Shown here: piece after piece, positions 43,129 to 55,100 of the stretch
Layout of the letters: each line of letters begins with the position of its first letter
Position numbering within the stretch: the first letter of the stretch is position 1
Assembly: GCF_905147045.1 (NCBI RefSeq)
Contig: NC_065917.1
Location: forward strand, 7,022,501 to 7,086,500
Reading direction: 5' to 3'
DNA: 64,000 bases
Source: Nymphalis io
Lineage: Eukaryota > Arthropoda > Insecta > Lepidoptera > Nymphalidae
Program-made: the position numbers and the translations under genes
Notes under the pieces: model-generated
Told to the model about the DNA's origin: nothing
The model's database searches: none
What the model saw: the letters and a program-made list of their open reading frames with translations, nothing else

Positions 43129-45637
43129 ATGGAGCAAATAATACACCAAGTCGCGCAAAATATGGAGAAACAGCTGGACAGCGAGATTGAAAGGTAAGAA
43201 CCATTCACGGTGATGTGAAATTCCTATGACTCAGTAGAATTTATCATAAAATTCTTCTGGCTAGTTTTCTTACCATCATCAATCAATATACAACATGTAG
43301 TTCTCAAGCCAATTTGGACAATTGCTTACAAATAAAATTAAACACGCTTTGAAAAGCTCATTAGGCATCACCTAATATATACATAATAGAAAGGAACAAA
43401 GATATACAAGCCGCCCAATGTTAAATTATTTTATTATTATTGCCCTGTATTATAAAGTTTCAAATCCTGGAAACAAATTGCTAGTTTTATTTTTTAGGTC
43501 CGTTAGTAGTGTCAGTTATTTCTATTGAATGACAGCATATCATGATATAATAATTTAAAAAAAAAAAAAACTCATGCCTAGAAAAAATTTTGTCATTCAT
43601 TGGTTCCCCATCGTATTATGTCAGTGAAGGAATAGACAGTACAAATGTATTAACTATTCCTTTAAAAGGAATACACGACTGAATTTGTTCCAAAAGACCT
43701 CTCCATGATTATCGTTTTGTTCACAGGCTAGATGCTCTCGATAACAGTGACTTGGAAGCGATAAGACAACAGCGTATTGCCGAGATGAAACAGCGCGCTA
43801 AACAAAAGCAGGAGTGGCTTGCTATTGTAAGTAGCCATTTAATTAGTAAATCTCAGTACATATTTTCCTGTCTTTGTTATGTGATAGAGTGCCTACCACC
43901 CATGGGAAAGTGGCTACCACCGCCCTAAACGTTTACAACAAAGAACCGGTAGCCTGGGCCGGATTATCCATTAGGCAGGCAAATGCTTAGAGTCCCTGTA
44001 TCCGGACTACTAGACATTGGGGTTTAAAATTCATCTCGTGTTCTGCATTGAAAAAAAACTTCTCGAGGAAACCTGCATGTTTCGGCTGAAAATCTGCCAC
44101 GTGCTTATCCACCAATCCGCATTCTAGTAATAGTGGTGGAATCAGCTGTGAAGCCTCTAAAGGGGAAAAGAAGCCTTCGCCCACGTAGGTATATGCATAC
44201 AGTTACTTTACATATATTTTGCATTAAGGGTCACGGCGAATACACGGAAATCGAAAATGAGAAAGAATTCTTCACGGTTTGCAACAAGAGCGACAATGTT
44301 GTGTGCCACTTCTACCGCAACGACACTCCGCGCTGTCGTATTGTTGACATGCACCTCAAGCTGCTGGCTAAGAAACACATCGAGACACGATTTGTCAAGC
44401 TCGATGCCGAGAGAGCGCCCTTTTTGGCCGGTGAGTTGAGATTGTTTTTTTTTTTTTTTTTAAATCATAAATAGGTAAGCATCAGGTATCTGATGGTAAG
44501 TAATCACCGCCCACAGCCATTGGCGCTGTATGAAATATAAACCATTCTTTATATCGTCAGTGCGCCATCAATCTTGTGCACTAAGATTTTATGTTCCTTG
44601 TGCCTTCAGTCACACTGGCTCACTCACACTGATAATAATTTGATAATAATGATCTGTCCGCAGGCCGTCTAAAGATCCGCGTGATCCCCACAATAGGGCT
44701 TGTTAAAACCAATAAGACAAAGGACTTCATAGTTGGCTTCACAGACCTCGGGGGACGAGATGACTTCAGCACCGAGATGCTAGAGTGGAGGATAGCCAGG
44801 TGAGTTTTGCCGGCAGTCTTTTCGATCCAATAAGACATAGAAACCTTCAAGGAAGGAGCATACTCATTCCTTAAAGGTCGGTTTGGCAATGCACCTGCAA
44901 GCCCTCCGGCGTCCATGGACGGTGGTAGTCACATACCATCAAGTGAGCCACCTCCCCCCTTTTACATTAAAAAAAGTTGGTTATAGTTAAGCTCAGTGGC
45001 GTGCCATTGGAGAGGCCTATGTCCAGCAGTGAACGACGAAGGGTTGATGATGTAGGTATGAAATAGTTAAGAGCACCTTCCTGTAAATACCTCCTCCTTT
45101 TTAAGAGGTTTTGAGCTTATTCCATCACACTGCTCCATCACATGTGGCAGGGTTTCATCCTACACGTGCAGGTTTTTCTTCACCTTTGAGCTTGTGATGT
45201 ATTATTAAAACAAATTAATAAAATGAAAAGTGGTATTCTTCAATTAAGATTTACGCATTCTAGCTTGTCTTGGCTCATAGTTTGAAATTAAAATTAAATG
45301 AATAGTAAAAAATGTTATTGTCATCAGAACTGGACAGACACATTCAATTTCAACTCTATAGGTAAAGATGAATTGGTTCTAAATCAGCTTACAATATTTG
45401 ACCTAAACAAACTTATAATAAAATTGACAAAGTAATCATAGGGTAGAAAAAAAAATCATCGGCTATTTTTATAATTTTAACTATAATTTCTTTCCCAGGG
45501 CCGATGTAATAGAATACTCTGGTGACCTGCTCGTGCCCCCCACTGAGGCTAAGAAACAGCGCGCATTGCACATACAGAGCAAAAAGACAATCCGAGGCCC
45601 AGCGGACTCGGATTCAGATCTGGATTTTAGTGACTAG
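43129..45637 (+). CDS. TXNDC9: Thioredoxin domain-containing protein 9 homologue
   Basis: Five exons: 43129-43193, 43727-43826, 44229-44430, 44664-44799, 45499-45637. All have GT-AG ends and consistent phases, giving 213 residues (vertebrate TXNDC9 is about 226). The N-terminal part is helical ([20 protein letters not shown], then EIKQRAKQK-like basic helix). A thioredoxin-fold region follows: [86 protein letters not shown]. The tail is acidic ([10 protein letters not shown]). The CxxC redox pair is absent, as is normal for TXNDC9. Family knowledge: TXNDC9/PhLP3-type proteins bind the CCT/TRiC chaperonin and modulate actin and tubulin folding; cytosolic. Intron 2 contains a SINE-1 remnant next to exon 3, and intron 3 is mostly SINE-2 sequence. 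Confidence 0.95.
44015..44190 (+). mobile_element. SINE-1 3' fragment in TXNDC9 intron 2
   Basis: Diverged blocks: AATTCATCTCGTGTTCTGCA, GAGGAAACCTGCATG, CCACCAATCCGCATT, GTGGTGGAATCAGC. Confidence 0.7.
44440..44635 (+). mobile_element. SINE-2 5' part filling TXNDC9 intron 3
   Basis: A T run, then CTGATGGTAAGTAATCACCG, CCATTGGCGCTGTATGAAAT, TTCCTTGTGCCTTCAG and CACTGGCTCACTCACAC. It occupies most of the 233-base intron between exons 3 and 4. Confidence 0.8.
44990..45060 (+). mobile_element. RTE-like LINE 3' terminal fragment
   Basis: CAGTGGCGTGCCATTGGAGA and GGCCTATGTCCAGCAGTG match the [11 protein letters not shown] end of RTE-type polyproteins. It lies in TXNDC9 intron 4. Confidence 0.65.
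45060..45280 (-). mobile_element. SINE-1 copy, strongly diverged
   Basis: Only scattered blocks remain: CCTCCTCCTTTTTAAGAGGT, GAGCTTATTCCATCACACTG and CTTGTGATGTATTATTA. It lies in TXNDC9 intron 4. Confidence 0.5.
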
Positions 45638-45772
45638 TTACAAATATTGCCATTAATTACCTTATGTTAAATATAGCATTCAAACTTTTTCTTTGCTAAT
45701 AATCATATTGTCGAAAGTTCCAGACAGTTTTTGACACTTTTAAAATTATGAAGCTAAAATAATATTTTGTCA

Positions 45773-45788
45773 AATAAAAATAAATAAA
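45773..45788 (+). terminator. TXNDC9 polyadenylation signals
   Basis: Two AATAAA hexamers (45773-45778 and 45783-45788) lie about 140 bases after the TXNDC9 stop. They are followed by a T-rich stretch, a typical cleavage context. Confidence 0.65.
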
Positions 45789-46479
45789 GTATTATCTTTA
45801 ATATTTATTTTAGTTTTTTTTTTATTATGCATTTTTTATACTGGCAATACATATTCCATTCGAGAAAGAGTTAACAACCTCAGATTTATATATACCATTT
45901 AATTTAATGATAGTTCTGCTACACTATGAACAGTTCTAGCGAGCAGTTCTTGGTTAATATATCTGTATTAATAATACAACACTATTTCATAAAATTACTT
46001 ATATCACGACGTTATTTCTTCTTCCAAAGCTTCGATAACAATTTCCCCGATACACGTTCAAATCATTTATCCTTAATGAATGTAGATAATTCAAAATCTC
46101 GACCAATGATATTCATTCAATGCGTCGATTCATGGTCAAGTGTTTTTACTCCTATGGTTGGAAAGTTTATTTATAAATTTAGTTGCTATTTGTCATGGTA
46201 GTATCCCAATGCGGCCCCCGAAGAGAAGACAGAAATTTTAAGATTCATATATCAAAGCAGAAACAATACAATCCAATTTAACCGTTTTTTAAACTTCAAT
46301 CCTAAATTGTTTAAATTAGGGGTATAAATTGGTATATATTTTCCTTCGTTTTTAAAGACGGATGCTTAAACTATCGTAATGGTGACTTACACTAACAAAT
46401 AATCCATGCTTGATGGCAACAATAAATAATAGTAAATTAAAATCTTGTTTATAAGTTGGCTCACGGCTGCGCACGGGCT

Positions 46480-47940
46480 TATGAGAACAGTTAAACCTGA
46501 GAGTCCTAAGATCGCTAAGCATAGATTCCACTGTCATTGAATGGTTCCGCTCTTATCTGTTTAACCGACAGCAATGCATAATGGCTAATAATAAATATTC
46601 ATCCTATCTAGATATTCCTTCCGGTGTCCCACAGGGTGGTGTGCTCTCTCCTCTTCTCTTTTCTATATTCATTAATACTCTCTCTTCACTTATTTCCTCC
46701 TCTTATCATCTATATGCTGATGATCTACAAATTTACGTTACCGCTCCTTTAGACAGTATCGATGAGGCAGCTGCAACCTTGAATCATGATTTGGCAAAGA
46801 TATCCGAATGGTGTAAATCTTACGGTCTCAAAGTGAACCCGAGCAAGTCGCAAGTGGCTATATTTGGCAGTCATAAGCTTCTGACGAGGGTCCAAGATAA
46901 ACATCTACCTCCAATCTTATTTGAGGGCAAAATATTACACATGCAAGAGACTGTTAGAAATCTTGGACTACTTCTCGATGCTTCCTTTTCCTGGGTACCT
47001 CAAATCGATGAAATGAGTCGTAAGATTTTCGCTATCATTATTTATTTAAGGCGATGGAAAAAGCTATTGCCTATCAAGGCAAAGATCAGGTTAGCTAATA
47101 CGTTCCTCATACCAATACTGGACTATGCTGATGTCTGCTACATGGATTTAACTGAAGACCTCCTAAATAAATTAGAACGGCTGCAAAATATAGCCATAAG
47201 ATTTATTTTTGGTCTGCGAAAGTTTGATCATGTCTCTGAGTATCGGTCTCAGTTAAAGTGGCTGCCAATCAGACTACGAAGAAATCTACACGCCTTATCT
47301 CTCTCTACTCTATTCTTTATATCGATCACACACCATCTTACCTTAAAGAACGCTTTAAATTTCTTGGTTGCGACAGCGCACACAGCCTGCGTTCTTCGGA
47401 TGATAATAAACTAGTTACCCCCTGCAGCCGGACACAAACCTACAGTAACTCTTTTACTGCAAAAACCATCAAACTTTGGAATGCACTACCTACAGATATT
47501 CGGCAGTCGAATTCATTGAGTATTTTTAAATACCGCTTGAAAAGCTATTATTTGTCCATTTCCAAGTAAGGTATGTATGAAATATTATGTAGTTTATAAT
47601 TTATCTGTATATAATTTTATATAATATGTATATGTGTATATTTGTATGTATGTATATGTGTATATATGTGTATGTATGTATGTATTATTATATGTGGTTA
47701 GTGGGATGTAGATATGTGTAGTTTATTAAATATTTAGTATCTTCTTTTTATATGTAAATGCACTTACCTGTTCTCTTACAAAATTCTTTCACTTTTGTCT
47801 GTTAGAGATAGCTATAAGCGATAAGACCGCCTTTGCGCACCATTTTTTTTATTTTCTTTTTCTTTGATTGTTTCCTACTTCTCTCATTTTGTGTATATGT
47901 TGTGCAAAAAGTGTTAAATAAATAAATAAATAAACCACAG
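46480..47940 (+). mobile_element. 5'-truncated non-LTR retrotransposon (reverse transcriptase)
   Basis: Open from about 46486 to 47414. It reads DSTVIEWFRSYLFNRQQC, then GVPQGGVLSPLLFSIF and the catalytic YADDLQIY, followed by thumb-type residues (LGLLLD, KIRLANTFLIPILDYADV). Around 47300 the coding frame shifts by one base class. It continues as LYSILYIDHTPSYLKERF and TAKTIKLWNALPTDIRQ to a stop at 47569. A 3' UTR follows and ends in an AAATAAATAAATAAA tail. The family is probably jockey or CR1-like. The endonuclease and ORF1 are missing, so the copy is not autonomous. Confidence 0.9.
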
Positions 47941-50445
47941 TCCTGACCCAATTATTGACAGACTATTGCTGCTCCCTAATACTTTAAAATTTAAATGTTA
48001 CAGTTTTATAGATTAAAATTTATACCTATGGGTAATTAATAAATACTTCAATTCATCGTTGTAAATTGACACAAAGTTATTGTAAAAATAGCTAATTAAT
48101 TACTGACTACAATAATATCTATATAGTTTAATAGGTGTTATGTTAATTGTTCATTGTTATCAACTTTAATGTTAGTGTTTAAACGTAAATAAGGAAACGC
48201 TTGCAACATTTTTGCCAGCTGTTACTAAACGTCAAAACTCGAAAAATTATATCGAGTAGCGAGCTGTCATAAGTCATTCGATTATGAACTTTTTTTTTTA
48301 TTTTAACTCTACCGAATGTGAATGTGACGCAAATTACGATTTAGTTTCAAATCAACTTTGAAAGAGAGTTTACGTTGTGTGTAAATTAATACATCTACGA
48401 AATATAAATAAATGAAAATTGTTATTTAATATGTGTAAATAGTGATTTTTTCGATTAATTTGTATGTGTTTTTCTTTGCGCTAAATAATCACAAAGTGCG
48501 TTTAGAAATATAAGTGAGTAACTCTATGGAATACAGTAAGTATAAATAATTTATGGCAATCTGTAATCTAAAAATAGCTTACATAGGTCTAAAATTATTT
48601 TAGGTCTTTTCGTTTTATAATTTCAAGGTTAGGTATATTAAACTTTGGACTTTGGTAGTCTAACTTACAACTTGACTGTCGTAATAATATCGTAGTGTAT
48701 GAAAAAATGCATTAGCATATCTTATTTCAAAAGGGTTTTTAATTAGAACGAAAAAAAATCTATATAATTGAAAAATTAAATATCCTAATTACAATTTTAT
48801 TAAAATTAAATTGTAATATATATTATGTATATGACTATTATAAACAAAATGACTTTCAAGTTTAGACAAATGAAATTCATCATCAAATATACATTATCTT
48901 TTACATATTATAAACAATATGTGCCATTTGTAGATAAGATATTTTATGTAACTTAAAATGAAAACCATTGTTAAGACTTTAGACTGTACAAATTAAAATA
49001 TTCAAATTTATTGGATATGTTCCAAGAGTTTTTATATATATAAAACAATTATATAATTTTACAATAGTATATTAAAAATATTCTTTTGTTATTGCCAGAT
49101 TATTTTGATGCTAGTTTGCTTGGCTGTATATTTAAGGATCAATTCCTGGGTCATTCCAATTAGTGATTGAATATTTCTGTATATTCTTCTAGCAGTCTGA
49201 AATCAGAAAGGTGGCTTTAGATCTCATGCCTGATCTCACACTGGTTGTGTCGTCCTATCTGTGTTTATACATGTACAATTTTCCAAACAAAAGAATATTA
49301 ATATACAAACCTTGGATTTACATATTTTATGATTTGCTCGATTTGTTATTGATTCAAATATCTTAAAGTACAATACAACAGTTCCAATAACAACTTTGTC
49401 TACGTATATGTCTAGTCATGAATTCTCAATACCATAGATTAGCCCAGAAGTGGGTCATTAACAGGATCTTACTTTAATATTATATGCTTGTTAAAATTCT
49501 TAGTCACATAAGGTTTGTTTATCTTGACTCATTCTTTGTCTGAAGGCTATACAATCCCTTAAGACTGCACACCAAGAAAAAGCTCAAAAAAAGATTTAAT
49601 TTATTACCTTTGAAATAAGAAAGGGTTTTGCTCAATGACCTATTTTTTTTTAATGTCAAATGGCTTATGACTTATGCATGTAATGCAATAAAAACAAGTC
49701 ATTAAAAATATATTATCTTAGTTAGTGAGTCACTACAGTTTAAATAATAAATATTACATAAATTAATTTAAAAATAACGTGCTTTACACTTTACGAAGGG
49801 ATTACGAATATGCCTATTTACCCAGTAGGCATATTCGTAATTCTTTAAAAACGGGTATTGCATACTTAAAATAAATAATAAAAGATTACGAAAAAAAATC
49901 TCGTGCATTGTTTTTATTAAAACGTTTTACATTTTTTACCAACTCGTTTTCGCCTGCGGCTTCGCATGCTTATCAGGGCGGGTGTGTGTTAGCTACCCTA
50001 TGTTATATTTGTAACCCTGACGACGAACGCAATGCAATAACATGACGATCGGTCGTGTATTCAAGACGAGAAAGCGTAAAAAACTCACTTTTTCATTAAT
50101 CATGATAAGTTAGGATTATTTAACGAGGATAATTATATAGTATGCAGAATTTTGAATGTAAACAATACCTCGGGAATTTAAATATGTACACGGACGAAGC
50201 CGGTGGATATAAGTTAGTAAACTAAAACAAAGAACAAGTGCAACCTCACGCTTGAAGCGAATGTGTGACGAATAGGTAATGAAAAAAAAAACATATTTAC
50301 AAATAAACAGTTTTAATTTATTCCACTTTCTAAATCAGCTTTGCTTTAAGAACTCACTCGTAATATGTTGACTTACGGTATTGTGTTTCATGTCTAGTTT
50401 AAAATTTTATGATTTTTTATATTTCAATGATGATGTGTAAACAAT
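47941..50445. other. AT-rich stretch, no coding exon seen
   Basis: A strong plus-strand donor at 48536 (GTAAGTATAA) may end the SLC25A42 5' non-coding exon. A 16-bp-stem hairpin lies at 49801-49841. Confidence 0.4.
49801..49841. repeat. Perfect 16-bp hairpin
   Basis: ATTACGAATATGCCTA, 9-base loop, TAGGCATATTCGTAAT. No T run follows and no gene ends here. Confidence 0.8.
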
Positions 50446-50447
50446 AA

Positions 50448-50732
50448 GCCGAGATGGTCCAGCGGTAAGAATCTTAATCGTGAGTCTTAATCGATGATCG
50501 TGGGTTCAAACCCGAGCAGGCGCCACTGAATTTTCATGTGGTTAATTTGTAATTATAATTCATCTCGTGCTTGACGGTGAAGGAAAACATCGTGAGCACC
50601 TGTATGTGTCTAATTTCACTGAAATTCTGTCACATGTGTATTCCACCCGCCTTGGAGCAGCGTGGTGGAGTAAGCTCCACAACCTTCTCCTCAAAAGGGT
50701 GAGGAGGCCTTAGCCCAGCAGTGGGACTAACA
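50448..50732 (+). mobile_element. SINE-1 copy
   Basis: Complete head (AGCCGAGATGGTCCAGCGGT), B-box-like GTGGGTTCAAACCCGAGC, and 3' end CTTAGCCCAGCAGTGGGAC. Confidence 0.9.
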
Positions 50733-50871
50733 AGTATTGGTATAGAGTTACGTTATATATCCGTTACTGGGTCATCGAACTCTATAATCGCCGCGAACTC
50801 CAATGAAACGAAATATAAACAAACATGAAAATCCTTGATAGTTTACTGATCTCTGATTTGTTTGCAGTCTA

Positions 50872-51105
50872 TCGTGGGTTCAAACCCGGGCAAGCACCAT
50901 TGAATTTTCATGTGCTTAATTTGGGTTTATAATTCATTTCGTGCTTGACGGTGAAGGAAAATATTGGAAGGAAACCTGCATGTAACTAATTTTATTGAAA
51001 TTCAGCGACACGTGTATTCCATCAACCAGTATGAGCAGCGTGGTGGATATAACCGTCCCGTCAAAAAGGCTTAGCCCAGCAATGGGGAATTCACAGGCTG
51101 TTATT
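50872..51105 (+). mobile_element. SINE-1 copy, head truncated
   Basis: Begins at the B-box-like TGGGTTCAAACCCGGGCAAG and ends CACAGGCTGTTA. It lies 140 bases after another copy in the same orientation. Confidence 0.88.
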
Positions 51106-51756
51106 TTACTCAGGGTATCTAACATATAATCGCTTCGTTGTGTGTGTGTGAGCACACGAGTGCACAATAATATGTCCCACTTCCCTAGAAAGTGCCACGC
51201 GTGGTTGTCATATAATATGACTTTCTTGCGGTATATAGATTAATCCGTCTATAACTGAAATATATTAATTACATATTATTAAACACATTTTAAAGTAACT
51301 AGCGCTTTACCTGCAGCTTCGCTCGCGTTATAATTCAAAACTGCCAATTACTAGTTTCCATAGCCTTGTCAAAGAATTTTCCAAACAAACAAACTTACTT
51401 TTTTTCACTACCTTAGGGGGTAAATTTTCAAAAATTCTTCCTCCGTGCTAATCTACTGCGTAAAAAGTACCCCCAGCAGCTTAGTTTTGCTGTGCTTTGA
51501 TATGCAAGTCAGTTATTTTTTTATATTAAATCAATAGTGCTATAATGATATACGACAATTATGTATATTAACATCTCATTTTGAAGTTATTGTTACGTGC
51601 TGTTCGATTTTTGAACGGCGCTGTCATATTGAACCTAAAAACCGCCGGCCTTATTTTGTAACGTTGATTAGCGGCTTTTAAGTTAAAAACTAATTTATCT
51701 CTGTTAATATTAAACATTCGAAAGAAGATATAGAAGTGCTTACCGTAACCGTAACA

Positions 51757-52023
51757 GCCTGTGAATGTCCCACTGCTGGGCTAAGGCCGCCTCTCCCCTT
51801 TTGAGGAGAAGGTTTGGAGTTTACTCCACCACGCTGATCCAATGCGGGTTGGTGGAATACACATGTGGCAGAATTTCAGTGAAATTAGACACATACAGGT
51901 TTCCTCACGAGATGAATTATAACCACAAATTAAGCACATGAAAATTCAGTGGTGGTTGCCCGGGTTGAACCCTCGGTCATCGGTTAAGATTCACGCGTTC
52001 TTACCACTGCGCCGTTTCGGCTC
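51757..52023 (-). mobile_element. SINE-1 copy
   Basis: Minus-strand copy from AACAGCCTGTGAATGTCCCA to CTTACCACTGCGCCGTTTCG. It ends about 95 bases before the SLC25A42 exon 1 acceptor. Confidence 0.9.
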
Positions 52024-52118
52024 ATAGAATAGCTTAAGTAAAAAAAATGTAAATAAATTATCTAGTTTTAAGTGTTTAATTTAAGCAATAGTCGTACTAT
52101 TTTAATGTTTTATTACAG

Positions 52119-52147
52119 ACAACCCGTGATGTGACAGCGCGCACAAG
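52119..52147 (+). other. SLC25A42 5' UTR in first coding exon
   Basis: Sequence between the acceptor (TTTTATTACAG, ending 52118) and the ATG. A possible partner is the strong donor at 48536 (ATACA then GTAAGTATAA), which would make a 5' non-coding exon near 48.4-48.5 kb. That pairing is inference only. Confidence 0.45.
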
Positions 52148-55100
52148 ATGGCGGTGGGAGAGGCGCGCGTGCCGCTCCTACACGATGACAGACACGCGCA
52201 CCACGGCAAGGGTAAGACAGACATCAAATTCATTAGCTTCATACTTATCATTGACCTAGAATAGAATAGAATATTACTGATATATATTACTCAATCACGC
52301 AATATCGGCTGAACGGATCTCAATGAGAGTTGGCACATAGATAACTTATAACCGGGATTAACAGATAATGGTGATAACAATTTTACTGGTGGTAGCGTTT
52401 TGAGCAAGCTCGTCTGGGTAGGTACCACCCACTCATCAGATATTCTATTTCAAAACAGCATTACTTGGTATTGTTTTGTTCCTACAGGCAGTGTAATACA
52501 CAAGAAACATAAAATCTTAGTTCCCAAAGTTGGTGGCGTATTGGCGATGTAAGCTCACTCATACGAAAAATTATGACGAGCGATATTTTGATGCGTGGGT
52601 TTTTGATATGTTATCATTATTATGGTGAGTGTCGCGTATCACTCTGATATTTCACGATCGTTTTCTGCGGTGAGTGCAGAGTCTTGGCTGTTATTAAGAA
52701 TTTCTTGACTGAAAAAACCAAAAAGTTTTCATGGCCTGATTCGGCCTTTGATGCTAGGGCCTCGGGATCTGAGACCATATAAACTGGCCACGATCAAAGC
52801 AATAGAAAGTTCTTCATGAAACATTTTCTTAAAATACTTTCGTTACATCGTAGTTATCTAACAACAAAAAAAATTTCTGTTACGATAAATTTCAACGTTT
52901 TCATGTAATTCGCTTGTCGCAGATAATCCGACGCGTGTTCAAGTAGCTGTTAATATTATCGTATCCGTGTTATTTATTGTTTTACAAATTTGAAACGTTT
53001 ATAATGTTTTTTTAATAGCGTCTATCTAAGATTAAGAGCGCAAAATATTCTGCCAATGTCATGTCTGCGATTAATAACAGATAATAAATTACGAGAAATG
53101 ACTCGATTGAATTTTTGATGGGATGTACCCCATGCTATTGTCGCGATTCGTATGCCGTGACTACAAACGGCATGACGCTCTCTACTCCCTATGTGTCATT
53201 GCCTCGTATGTTATGTATATACTTTTTATAAAAATATATTGATTTTATTAACGGAATTCTATTCTATATTTTTAATATATTTTACTCGATATTTTTTCAT
53301 TACAAACTCTTTCAATAACAGTTAATTTACGTTTCACGTTTGCTGGTGACCCGGTCAGTTGGACCCGTCTCGTGACTGTCACAAAATAACTTTTTTTTAG
53401 TCGGTAGATATTTAAAGTGATCCAACAGTATTTATTATTTGATATCAAACATAGATCTGTTATCACTACGTACGTATTATCAGTAACTTTGAAATAATCA
53501 TCAACATTCAACAAGAGTACTCAACGGTAACATTATCGTCGGTTATTAAATATTTTATCTTCTAATACTAATAAAATATTTTATCTTTTACTGCTGGGAG
53601 GGCTTTGTGCAAGCTCGTCTGGGTAGGTATCACCCACTCATCAGATATTCTACCACAAAACAGCAGTACATGGTATTGTTGTGTTCCGGTTTGAAGGACG
53701 AGTGAGACAGTGTAACAACACAAGGGACATAACATCTTCGTTCCCAAGGTTGGTTACGCATTGGCGATGTAAGCGATGGTTAACATTTCTTACAATACCA
53801 ATGTCTTGTGGCCCATTTGCGCCTTACGAATTTTATAAAAAACAAATGATGATTTCCTCCTGACCAATTTCGTTCACGCTTTCAAGAGAGATTAGCCAAC
53901 TGCGCAGGACATATTTTATAGTGCACAAGTGCACTCGTTATTCCCTTACTCTCAAAATCCGATATGACGGCAATCCGAAAAAAACACAAATACCGCTTTG
54001 AATGTAGCGAAGTTGTTATCGGAAGTTTAATGAAAGTTTATATACTCGTAAATAATTAAAATGTTTTTTATAAATTAATCAATCAATATATATTAATCAA
54101 AACATCATCATCATCATCAGCATCATCAGCCTTTCGTCGTCCACTGCTGGACAAAGGTCTCTCCACTGAGCTCGATCCTCAGCTCTCAATTTCCATACGT
54201 TGCTACTTTGAAAATAGAAATATATGTATAGTAAAAATATATGTATAGTATGTCCTTCTTAAGTCCACGCGAGCTGGTTCTCGATGTCACCGCCTAACTG
54301 TGACATCAATTCCATCGCGCACAAAGAAATTTGGCAACTCCTTTCTTTGTCGCACTTCCAAAAAATGGAATTCCTTACCAGCTCACGTGTTCCCCTCCTC
54401 TTACAACCCGGGTTCCTTCAAACGAGGCGTGAAGAGGCATCTTGCGGGCCGGCAAGGCGAAGGCGGCTAGTGCAGAACGTTTTTCCCGTCTGTGCTGGCC
54501 GTCGTCGCGTTTGGACTCTACTACCACTTACCATCAGGTGGAGTAGAGTCATTTGCCCTCCCGGCGAATATAAAGAAAAAAGAAAAAGTAAATATACCAG
54601 AACTCAAGTCTCGTATGTAAACCGTAGATTTATTTATTTTTACTATTTCCGTTGGAATTTAGTTTCGAGGTAAATAAATATTGCTTTATAGATTTGTGTC
54701 GTCAGCTGTATTTGTGTTTTATAATAATAAAATGTTTATTCTTTAAACGGTCATGTGCCAGGTTTTTTTTTTAATTCGGTCGATTACGAACACATACAGT
54801 TTGAGATAGTGTTAGCAGTAACAAGTTTATTAGGAAGCCGAGCTGGCCCAGTGGTAAGAGCGCGTGAATCTTAACCGATGGCCGTGGATTCAAACCCGGG
54901 CCACGCACCACTGAAATTTCATGTACTTAATTTTTGATTATAATTCATCTCGTGCTTGACGGTGGAGGAAAACGTCGTGAGAAAACCTGCACGTGTCTAA
55001 TTTCAGTGAAATTCTGCCATGGAATGATGGAATAAGCTAGAAAACCTTCTCAATAAGGGAGAGGAGGCCTTAGCACAGTAGGACATTCACAGGCTGTTAC

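Noticed and set aside
43987..44184. Minus-strand frame in TXNDC9 intron 2
   Set aside because: It falls within a SINE-1 remnant and has no domain features.
50448..50525. Possible tRNA gene at the head of SINE-1
   Set aside because: A- and B-box-like sequences exist, but no tRNA fold with paired acceptor ends; it recurs as the start of a dispersed SINE.
53272..53514. 80-codon minus-strand frame
   Set aside because: No similarity or motif recognised, AT-rich codons, no splice or neighbour support; it lies in an SLC25A42 intron.
54284..54673. 129-codon frame as a host gene
   Set aside because: It is the 3' end of a LINE family repeated at 57000 and 59245, read partly out of frame.
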